From NCBI RefSeq assembly GCF_023008405.1, contig NZ_CP095376.1:4302001-4366000 (forward strand): DNA of 64,000 nt. Reading direction: 5' to 3'. This document shows, piece after piece, positions 41,920-48,936 of the stretch (positions are counted from its first letter, which is position 1; each line of letters begins with the position of its first letter). This DNA comes from Amycolatopsis sp. FBCC-B4732. Lineage in GTDB: Bacteria; Actinomycetota; Actinomycetes; Mycobacteriales; Pseudonocardiaceae. A program made the position numbers and the translations under genes. The notes under the pieces are model-generated. The model saw only the letters and a list, made by a program, of their open reading frames with translations, was not told the DNA's origin and ran no database searches.

Positions 41920-41935
41920 ATTCGTCTAGACCAAT
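41920..41935. promoter_or_regulatory. DasR-responsive-element-like site
   Basis: ATTCGTCTAGACCAAT: the GTCTAGAC centre and ATT/AAT ends are symmetric, with one mismatched pair. It resembles the dre sites bound by the GlcNAc-sensing GntR regulator DasR. A GntR-UTRA gene closes this locus. Confidence 0.6.
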
Positions 41936-41971
41936 CGGCCTCCCCGCGGACGGCATCCCAGGAGGAGACCC

Positions 41972-43153
41972 ATGTCCCGTACCACCCGGACCACCACCGC
42001 AGCCCTCACCAGCCTGGCCACCGTGGCCGCGACCGCCCTCATCCTCTCCGGTGGGGCCGACGCCGCTCCTGCGGCCGCCGCGGCAGCCGATTGTGGTGTG
42101 CTCTTCGACGACTTCCACTACGCCTCGCCCACCGACTCCGCCTTCAGCGGGGCCGGGTGGACGACCCGCAACGACGTCGGCAGCCCCGGTGTGCCCGGCG
42201 CGCGGTGGCTGACCGGCAACGTCAGCTTCCCCACCGTCAACGGCGAACGCGTCGCGCAGCTCAACGCCTCCACCGACGGCACCGCGAACGGCACCACGCA
42301 CGCCGAGATGTACCAGAACCAGTTGCGGTTCTTCGAAGGTACGTACGCCAGCCGGGTGCGCTTCACCGACGCGCCGGACAGCGGTACCGACGGCGACCAC
42401 GTCAACGAAACCTACTTCACGATCTCGCCGCTGCGGTACGACCGCGACCCGCTCTACAGCGAGCTGGACTTCTCCGAATACCTCCCCAACGGCGGCTGGG
42501 GCGGCTCGCAGGCGAACTACCAGACCAGCTGGTACACCTACTGGAACAACCCGACCTGGGACGGCCTGCGCACGTCCACCGCGCAGAACCGCAGCCTGGC
42601 CGGCTGGCACGACATCGTCACGCAGGTCTCCGGCGGGCACGTCAAGTACTACATCGACGGCGTCCTGACCGCCGACCACACCACCGACGCCCAAGGGAAC
42701 CCCGTCTACCCGCGGACGCCGATGTCGATCAACTACAACATGTGGTTCATCGACACCGCGGGCCACACGAGCGGGAACAGCGTCTACACCGAGCAGGTGG
42801 ACTGGACCTACTACGCGGGCAACCAGGTCGTCGCGCCTTCCGACGCCACCGCCAAAGCCGCGCAGTACCGGACCGCCGGAACGTCCCATGTGGACACCGT
42901 CACCGGGTGCACCACCCCGACCGGCCCGCCGGCGACCACGACCACCAAGCCGACCACCCCGACGACGCCCACGACCCCGACCACGCCGTCCCAGCCCGCC
43001 GACTGCTCGACGGCGCCGGAATGGGACTGGGGCACGGTGTACCTCGGCGGGCAGCGCGTGAAGCACAGCGCCCACCTCTGGCAGGCGAACTGGTGGACCC
43101 AGGGCTCCGAGCCCGGCCTCACCGCCCAGTGGGCCGACCTCGGCCACTGCTGA
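41972..43153 (+). CDS. Secreted GH16 glycosidase with C-terminal chitin-binding (CBM5/12) domain
   Basis: A 393-residue exported enzyme. Signal peptide to about ADA-AP (residue 31). GH16 beta-jelly-roll ~40-290 with the catalytic motif ELDFSE (E164, D166, E169; ExDxxE). A Thr/Pro-rich linker (TTTTKPTTPTTP) leads to a CBM5/12 module (~345-393: APEWDWGTVYLGGQRV...LWQANWWTQG), which binds chitin. GH16 enzymes usually cut beta-1,3-glucans, so a fungal-wall target is plausible. Two operators precede it, linking it to the sugar-uptake operon downstream. Confidence 0.85.
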   Translation: MSRTTRTTTAALTSLATVAATALILSGGADAAPAAAAAADCGVLFDDFHYASPTDSAFSGAGWTTRNDVGSPGVPGARWLTGNVSFPTVNGERVAQLNASTDGTANGTTHAEMYQNQLRFFEGTYASRVRFTDAPDSGTDGDHVNETYFTISPLRYDRDPLYSELDFSEYLPNGGWGGSQANYQTSWYTYWNNPTWDGLRTSTAQNRSLAGWHDIVTQVSGGHVKYYIDGVLTADHTTDAQGNPVYPRTPMSINYNMWFIDTAGHTSGNSVYTEQVDWTYYAGNQVVAPSDATAKAAQYRTAGTSHVDTVTGCTTPTGPPATTTTKPTTPTTPTTPTTPSQPADCSTAPEWDWGTVYLGGQRVKHSAHLWQANWWTQGSEPGLTAQWADLGHC

Positions 43154-43162
43154 CCCCCACCC

Positions 43163-43210
43163 CGTCGTGAGTGTTCGGGGCGGTTAAAACCGCTCTGAAC
43201 ACTCACGACG
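43163..43210. terminator. Large two-part hairpin after GH16
   Basis: Outer stem CGTCGTGAGTGTTC (43163-43176) pairs perfectly with 43197-43210; inside it GCGGTT (43180-43185) pairs with AACCGC (43188-43193) around a 2-nt loop. It could terminate GH16 transcription or be a mobile-type palindromic element; its end is 38 bp from the next start. Confidence 0.75.
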
Positions 43211-43248
43211 ACCTGCACCGCACCCACCCACGCCTCCCGGGAATCCCC

Positions 43249-44523
43249 ATGCGCAGACGCATCCTCGCCGCCGCACTGGCCGTCGCCGCCCTGACCGCCG
43301 GTGCCTGCGGCACCGATACCCCCGCTCCCGCCGCCGGCGGGGGCACCCTGACCGTCTGGCTGATGAACGGCGACCTGAGCGACAAGGCCACCGCGGCGAT
43401 CACCGCCGCGTTCGAGAAGGCCACCGGCGCGAAGGTCACCGTCCAGATCCAGGAATGGGACAACATCAACACCAAGATCAGCACCGCGCTGGCGCAGGAC
43501 ACCACGCCGGACGTCATCGAGATCGGCAACACGAACGTCCCGCTGTTCGCCGCCAACGGCGCACTCACCGACCTCACCCCGCACCGCGCCGAGCTGTCCC
43601 AGGGCCAGACCTGGCTGCCCGGCCTGATCGGTCCGGCCACTGTGGACGATCACGTCTACGGCGCACCCTTGTTCGCGGGCAACCGGTCGGTGATCTACGA
43701 CAAGCAGGTCTGGGCCGACGCCGGCGTCACCGCCCCGCCCAAGACCTACGCCGAACTCACCGCCGCGCTCGACAAGATCAAGGCCAAACACCCCGCGCCG
43801 GACTACTCGGTCTTCCACTTCCCCGGCAAGTACTGGTTCGGCGCGCTGCAGTTCGTCTGGGACGCCGGCGGCCAGATCGCCGTGCAGAAGGACGGCAAGT
43901 GGGCCGGTGCCCTCGAAAGCCCCGAGGCGCAGCGAGGGTTGCAGTCCTGGAAGGACTTCCAGAACGCCTACTCCTCCGCCGCGTCCCGCAACGTCGACAC
44001 CAAGGCACCCGACCAGGCCGCGATCTTCTCCGCCGGCGGCGCGGCGGCGATCCTCGACACGAGCGTCAACACCGTGGTCAAGAACAAGCCGGAGCTCAAG
44101 GACCGGCTGGGCACGTTCCCCTTCCCCAGCGCCACGCCCGGCAAGACGCAGCCGGTGTTCCTCGGCGGGTCCGATCTGGCGATCGCGGCCAAGAGCCGCA
44201 ACCAGGACCTCGCGCTCGCCTACGTCAAGGCGGCCACCGACCCGGCCGTGCAGCGCGAAGCGATCTCCGGCATCGACGGCTGGACCCCGATCTCGACCGA
44301 GCTGATCGACCAGGTCACGCCGGCGCTCCCGCCGCTCAACGCCGCGTTCGCCACCGCGGCCAAGACGAGCGTCGCGACGCCGGCCGCGCCGGGCTGGGCG
44401 ACCATCGAGAGTGACAAGTCGATCAACACCTTCTTCGCCGACATCGCGACCGGGCGCAAGCCGATCGCCCAGGCGGCCCAGGACTTCGACGCCCACCTCA
44501 CCGAAGCGCTGAACGCCCATTGA
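43249..44523 (+). CDS. ABC transporter sugar-binding lipoprotein (DasA-like)
   Basis: A 424-residue extracellular solute-binding protein. The signal ends in a lipobox-like LTAGAC, so the mature protein is anchored by Cys (~residue 20). The binding-protein fold shows TLTVWLMNGDLSDKATAAI, TTPDVIEIGNTNVPLFA, YGAPLFAGNRSVIYDK and DLAIAAKSRNQDLALAYVKA. Context with GH20, GH16-CBM and GntR suggests N-acetylglucosamine or chito-oligosaccharide uptake, as for DasA; sugar specificity is inferred. An attenuating hairpin separates it from the permease genes. Confidence 0.87.
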   Translation: MRRRILAAALAVAALTAGACGTDTPAPAAGGGTLTVWLMNGDLSDKATAAITAAFEKATGAKVTVQIQEWDNINTKISTALAQDTTPDVIEIGNTNVPLFAANGALTDLTPHRAELSQGQTWLPGLIGPATVDDHVYGAPLFAGNRSVIYDKQVWADAGVTAPPKTYAELTAALDKIKAKHPAPDYSVFHFPGKYWFGALQFVWDAGGQIAVQKDGKWAGALESPEAQRGLQSWKDFQNAYSSAASRNVDTKAPDQAAIFSAGGAAAILDTSVNTVVKNKPELKDRLGTFPFPSATPGKTQPVFLGGSDLAIAAKSRNQDLALAYVKAATDPAVQREAISGIDGWTPISTELIDQVTPALPPLNAAFATAAKTSVATPAAPGWATIESDKSINTFFADIATGRKPIAQAAQDFDAHLTEALNAH

Positions 44524-44525
44524 CC

Positions 44526-44571
44526 GGCGGGGTGGCCCGGCCGACCGCCGTCCCCGCCGGGCCGCCCCGCC
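44526..44571 (+). terminator. Attenuator-type hairpin between binding-protein and permease genes
   Basis: A 16-bp stem with one G-U-type position (44526-44541 with 44556-44571, 14-nt loop) followed by CCCCTTTT. Such partial terminators let the binding protein be made in excess over the permeases. Confidence 0.7.
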
Positions 44572-44599
44572 CCTTTTCCGCTTCCGACAAGGAGTCCCC

Positions 44600-45541
44600 G
44601 TGTTGCTCGTGAAAGCGCGGCCGCGCGCGCCGGAAAGACCGGCGGCGCCCCGGCGGCGCCGGTCCCTGCTGCCGTACGGCCTGCTCCTGCCCGCGACCGC
44701 GCTGCTCGGGCTGGTGCTCGGCTACCCGCTGCTGCGGCTGGTCGTCATCTCCCTGCAGCAGTACGGTCTGCGGTCGCTGTTCACCGGCACGACGGGCTTC
44801 GCGGGCTGGGACAACTACGCCGCCGTCCTCGGCGACGACCAGCTGCTCCCGGTGCTCGCCCGCAGCATCGGGTTCTGCGTCGCGCTGGTGCTCGGCACGC
44901 TCCTCATCGGCTTCGGGGTCGCGTTGATGCTGCGCAAGCTGGGCCGCGGGATGCGCACGGCGGTGACGCTGTGCCTGATCGCCGCGTGGGCCCTGCCGAA
45001 CGTGGCGTCCACTTTGGTCTGGCAGTGGCTCTTCCAGCCCGGGTACGGCGTGGTGAACTGGCTGCTGACCCAGCTCGGTTTCGGGGACTTCACCCAGCAC
45101 GACTGGACGACGTCGCCGGCGTCGGCGTTCACCCTGGTGTGGCTGCTCGTCGTCTGGCAGTCGGTGCCGTTCGTCGCGCTCACGCTCTACGCCGGGCTTT
45201 CGCAGATCCCGCAGTCCTACTACGAAGCCGCCGCGCTCGACGGCGCCGGGGCGTGGCGGGCGCACCGCACGATCACGCTGCCGTTCCTGCAGCCGATCCT
45301 CGGCCTGGTCACCATCCTCTCGGTCATCTGGGACTTCACCGTGTTCAACCAGATCTGGATCCTCACCCAGGGCGGCCCGGACAGCGGCACCACGACGCTC
45401 GGCATCTGGACGTTCACCCGTGCCTTCAGCCGCAACGACTTCGGCCAAGGCGCGGCGATCGCCGTCGTCTCCGTCGCGCTGCTCGTCGGGATGACCGCGG
45501 TGTACGTGCGCCGGCTCGTCCGGTCCGGGGAGGACCTGTGA
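44600..45541 (+). CDS. Sugar ABC transporter permease (MalF type)
   Basis: A 313-residue membrane protein with six main helices and the EAA loop YYEAAALDGAGAWRAHRTIT (~residues 210-230), which contacts the ATPase. First helix LLPYGLLLPATALLGLVLGY. GTG start preceded by AAGGAG; the stop overlaps the second permease (GTGA). No ATPase gene lies in the locus, so a shared ATPase such as MsiK is probably used. Confidence 0.88.
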   Translation: MLLVKARPRAPERPAAPRRRRSLLPYGLLLPATALLGLVLGYPLLRLVVISLQQYGLRSLFTGTTGFAGWDNYAAVLGDDQLLPVLARSIGFCVALVLGTLLIGFGVALMLRKLGRGMRTAVTLCLIAAWALPNVASTLVWQWLFQPGYGVVNWLLTQLGFGDFTQHDWTTSPASAFTLVWLLVVWQSVPFVALTLYAGLSQIPQSYYEAAALDGAGAWRAHRTITLPFLQPILGLVTILSVIWDFTVFNQIWILTQGGPDSGTTTLGIWTFTRAFSRNDFGQGAAIAVVSVALLVGMTAVYVRRLVRSGEDL

Positions 45542-46356
45542 TCCGCCGGGTGGGCCGAAACGCCGCAGCCGCCGTCTTCTGCCTCGTCTGGATCTTCCCG
45601 GTGTACTGGATGGTGCTCACGGCGTTCAAGCCGGCGGGCAAGATCCTCAGCCCCACACCGGAGTTCCTGCCCTTCGACGTCACCTTCGACAACTTCGCCG
45701 GCGCGCTCGCCAAGCCGGGGTTCGTCCAGGACCTCCTCAACAGCGTCGTGGTCGTCGTCGCCGTCGTCGCGCTGTCCATCGTGGTCGCCTTCCTCGCGGC
45801 GACGGCGTTGACCCGGTTCCGGTTCTTCGGCCGCCGCAGCTTCCTCGTCGGCGTGCTGGTGCTGCAGATGGTCCCCGTGCCCGCGCTCGTCATCCCGCTG
45901 TTCCTCGGCCTCAAGAGCGCGCACCTGCTCGACACGCTGTTCGGCCTCGTGCTCACGTACGTGGCGCTCGTGCTGCCGTTCACCATCTGGACGTTGCGCG
46001 GGTTCCTGCACGGCATCCCCGTCGAACTGGAGGAAGCGGCGATGGTCGACGGCGCGACGCGCGGGCGCGTCATGCGCTCGGTCCTGCTGCCGCTCGTGCT
46101 CCCCGGGCTGATCGCGACCAGCGTGTTCGCGTTCATCACCGCGTGGAACGACTTCCTGTTCGCCTACGTGATCATGAAGGACAGCTCGGGCTACACGCTG
46201 CCGGTCTGGCTGGTTTCGTTCAGCACCAGCACGGGCACCGACTACGGCGGCCTCATCGCCGCGTCGACGCTGTTCGCGCTGCCCGTCGTCGTCTTCTTCG
46301 CGCTGGTGCAGCGCCACTTGGTCGAGGGCATGACCGCGGGCGCGGTGAAGGGCTGA
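45538..46356 (+). CDS. Sugar ABC transporter permease (MalG type)
   Basis: A 272-residue membrane protein with the EAA motif ELEEAAMVDGATRGRVMRSV (~residues 163-182) and six helices. GTG start overlaps the first permease; the stop overlaps the GH20 ATG (TGATG). The two permeases form the heterodimeric channel for the sugar delivered by the lipoprotein upstream. Confidence 0.88.
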   Translation: MIRRVGRNAAAAVFCLVWIFPVYWMVLTAFKPAGKILSPTPEFLPFDVTFDNFAGALAKPGFVQDLLNSVVVVVAVVALSIVVAFLAATALTRFRFFGRRSFLVGVLVLQMVPVPALVIPLFLGLKSAHLLDTLFGLVLTYVALVLPFTIWTLRGFLHGIPVELEEAAMVDGATRGRVMRSVLLPLVLPGLIATSVFAFITAWNDFLFAYVIMKDSSGYTLPVWLVSFSTSTGTDYGGLIAASTLFALPVVVFFALVQRHLVEGMTAGAVKG

Positions 46357-47849
46357 TGGTCATCCCCCACCCCGCGCGGCTGACCCGCCACGCCGGTTCC
46401 TTCACGCCCACCGGCGTCCAAATCGGACCGGGCACGCACGGACCCGCCCGGCTGCTCGCCGAGTACGCGGACCTCCCCGTCGTCCACAGTGGACCCGCCA
46501 TCCGGCTCGCGCTGGCACCCGGTTTCGGGCCCGAGGAATACGCGCTCGACGTCACCATGCGAGAAGCGAACCTCACCGCGTCCACCGAAGCGGGCCTGCT
46601 CGCCGGCGTGCAGACGGTCCGCCAGCTGCTCCCCCGGCTCGAATGCCTGACGATCCGCGACGCGCCGCGGCTGCCGTGGCGGGGAGTGCTGCTCGACGTC
46701 GCCCGGCACTTCCTGCCCCTGGAGTTCCTGCGCGAGTTCGTCGACCTCCTGGCCCTGCACAAGTACAACGTCCTGCACCTGCACCTCACCGACGACCAGG
46801 GCTGGCGGATCGAGATCGACGGGTGGCCCCGGCTGACCGAGGTCGGGGCCTGGCGCGCGGAATCGATGGTCGGGGCCGCGGGCAGCGGCGTCTTCGACGG
46901 CGTTCCCCACGGCGGCTTCTACACCCGGCGGGAGCTGCGGGAACTCGTCGCCTTCGCCGCCGCGCGGGGGGTGCGGGTCGTGCCGGAGATCGATCTGCCC
47001 GGCCACGTCCGCGCGGCACTGGCCGCCTACCCCGAGCTGGGCAACCGGCCCGGCGTGCGGCTCCCGGTGTGGACGGAGTGGGGCATCAGCCCGGACATCC
47101 TCGGCGTCCACGACGGCGCGTTCGCCTTCTGCGAGGACGTGCTCACGCAGGTCGCGGACGTCTTCCCGGCGCCGTACCTGCACATCGGCGGCGACGAATG
47201 CCCGACGACGCAGTGGGCGGAAAACCCGGTCGCGCGGGCGAAAGCCGCCGCACTCGGGCTGGGCAGCACCGCCGAGCTGCACCCGTGGTTCCTCGGCGAG
47301 CTGCACCGCGTGGTCGCCGGGCTCGGCAGGCAGGCGGTGTGCTGGGACGAGACCGGCCACGCCGCCGGCCGGCTGCCCGCCGAACTGGTCGTCACCGCGT
47401 GGCGCGACGCCGCACACGGCGAGCTCGCCGTCGCCCGCGGCCACCAGGTCGTGATGGCCCCGCACCTGTCCACGTACTTCGACTACCGGCAGACCGAGGA
47501 GCCGGGCGAGCCGCCGCGCGAACCCATCACGACGCTGGAAGACGTCTACCGCTTCGACCCGCTGGCCGGTGGGCTCCCGGTCAGCGACGGCACCCGGCCG
47601 GGCGTGCTCGGGACGCAGGCCCAGCTGTGGACCGAGCACGCGCCGACCCCCGACCACGTGCGGCACCTCGCCTTCCCGCGGCTGTGCGCGCTCGCCGAGC
47701 GGGCGTGGTCGCCACCGGGCCGCGGTTATGCTGATTTCCACCAGCGGCTGGCCGGGCACCTCACCCGGCTGCGCGCGCTGGGTGCCCTGCCGAAGGAGCG
47801 CGTCCGGTTCGCCGGCGCGGTCCCCGTACCCGAAAAGACGGTGCCTTGA
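46356..47849 (+). CDS. Beta-N-acetylhexosaminidase (GH20), cytoplasmic
   Basis: A 497-residue enzyme without signal peptide. N-terminal GH20b-like domain (~1-110), then the TIM barrel: RGVLLDVARHF, HLHLTDDQGWRIEI, VPEIDLPGHV and the catalytic HIGGDECP (D280, E281). It releases terminal GlcNAc (or GalNAc) from imported oligosaccharides by substrate-assisted catalysis. The ATG overlaps the permease stop. Cytoplasmic location fits intake by the ABC transporter followed by internal cleavage. Confidence 0.9.
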   Translation: MVIPHPARLTRHAGSFTPTGVQIGPGTHGPARLLAEYADLPVVHSGPAIRLALAPGFGPEEYALDVTMREANLTASTEAGLLAGVQTVRQLLPRLECLTIRDAPRLPWRGVLLDVARHFLPLEFLREFVDLLALHKYNVLHLHLTDDQGWRIEIDGWPRLTEVGAWRAESMVGAAGSGVFDGVPHGGFYTRRELRELVAFAAARGVRVVPEIDLPGHVRAALAAYPELGNRPGVRLPVWTEWGISPDILGVHDGAFAFCEDVLTQVADVFPAPYLHIGGDECPTTQWAENPVARAKAAALGLGSTAELHPWFLGELHRVVAGLGRQAVCWDETGHAAGRLPAELVVTAWRDAAHGELAVARGHQVVMAPHLSTYFDYRQTEEPGEPPREPITTLEDVYRFDPLAGGLPVSDGTRPGVLGTQAQLWTEHAPTPDHVRHLAFPRLCALAERAWSPPGRGYADFHQRLAGHLTRLRALGALPKERVRFAGAVPVPEKTVP

Positions 47850-47944
47850 CCGCTGAGCCATCCGGGGCTTCACCCCAGGCCGGGGGCTCCGCCACCCGGG
47901 GCCCCCGAAACGATGGTGGCGAGCCGGCGGACCGGCCGCCCACC

Positions 47945-48643
47945 GTGAAGCGCGACCGCGTCCGGCGGCACCTGCTGAAGGTGATCGAGAACGTGGGCCC
48001 CGGTACCGGCCTGGCCTCCGAGCGGGACCTCGCCGCGGAGCTGGGCGTCTCGCGCCCGACCGTCCGGGCGGCGATCGACGAGCTGACCCGCACCGGGCTG
48101 CTGGTGCGCCAGCGCGGCCGCGGCACGTTCACCAGCCCGCAGAAGGTCACCCAGGAACTGGCCACCGGGCTCGCCGTCCCGCCCGCGGAAGGGCACTGGA
48201 CCAGCCGGGTCGTCGCGTTCACCACGGCACCGGCGGCCCGCTCGCTCGCCGCCGAACTGGCGTGCGAGCCGGGCACGCCGGTCCTGCGCGTCACCCGGGT
48301 CCGGTACGTCGACGACGAGCCGATCGCGATCGAAAGCCTGGCGCTGCCCGCCGATCTCGTGCCCGGTCTGCTGCCCGCCGACCTCGAGACCGGCAACTTC
48401 TACCGGCTGCTGCGGGAGCGCTTCGGGATCGCCGTGCAGGACGCGGTGCAGACGATCGAGCCGGCCGTGACCAACCCGGACCAGGCCGAGCTGCTGGAAA
48501 TCGCGGTGTACGCCCCGATCCTGCACATCGAACGGCTGACCCGCGACACGACCGGCCGCGTGGTCGAACTGACCCGCTCGGTCTACCGCGGCGACCGGTA
48601 CCGCATCACGTCGAAACTCCGCTTCGACGCCGAATCCGGTTGA
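47945..48643 (+). CDS. GntR family (HutC/UTRA) regulator, DasR-like
   Basis: A 232-residue regulator: winged helix (~1-70: VKRDRVRRHLLKVIENVG, LASERDLAAELGVSRPTVRAA) and UTRA ligand domain (~75-232: VLRVTRVRYVDDEPIAIES, ILHIERLTRDTTGRVVELTRS). UTRA domains sense sugars or phosphorylated sugars; DasR senses GlcN-6-P. The GTG at 47945 is preferred: an in-frame TTG at 47846 overlapping the GH20 stop would add 33 codons with poor third-position GC that lie across a GC-rich hairpin-like element (~47864-47905). Likely regulator of the GH16 and transporter genes. Confidence 0.82.
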   Translation: MKRDRVRRHLLKVIENVGPGTGLASERDLAAELGVSRPTVRAAIDELTRTGLLVRQRGRGTFTSPQKVTQELATGLAVPPAEGHWTSRVVAFTTAPAARSLAAELACEPGTPVLRVTRVRYVDDEPIAIESLALPADLVPGLLPADLETGNFYRLLRERFGIAVQDAVQTIEPAVTNPDQAELLEIAVYAPILHIERLTRDTTGRVVELTRSVYRGDRYRITSKLRFDAESG

Positions 48644-48936
48644 TCGCGCATCCGGAAAATAAATCTTCACCACCGGACGGAAACCGCGTTTCTTAGCATT
48701 CCCTCGTTACCCGAACGAGTGACACCGTGCCGACATCCGGGTGAGCACGCGTCGTGAAGTACCTTGTCACACCAGGTACGCACGCGTGCGCCGAAGCCAC
48801 GAATTGCGCTGTTGGCATCGCCTTTTCGGCGCCCGGGTGAGAGCGCTTCAACGCACCGTGGCCGCGGCATAGGCTTTTCCTTCGGCCAGGAAAACGATTC
48901 CTGGAACCTCCACCGCGAAAGAATCGAGGACAGTTC
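48644..48936. other. Intergenic region upstream of the secreted Cys-rich protein
   Basis: No gene. It is A/T-richer than its surroundings at 48650-48720 and 48870-48930. TGAGAGCGCTTCA (48838-48850) contains an AGCGCT centre like LacI-type (CebR) sites. No clear promoter pair. Confidence 0.35.

Larger units (their letters stand above)
41502..41971. other. 470-bp intergenic region, boundary of the low-GC island and GH16 promoter
   Basis: No gene is supported between 41502 and 41880. From 41860 on it is the control region of the GH16 gene: TTGACA at 41879-41884 as a -35 candidate and two operators listed separately. GGAGGAG ends it. Confidence 0.4.

Noticed and set aside
47846..47944. TTG-initiated N-terminal extension of the GntR regulator
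   Set aside because: Third-position GC is low for this genome and the segment lies across a GC-rich hairpin-like intergenic element; GTG at 47945 begins right at the DNA-binding domain.
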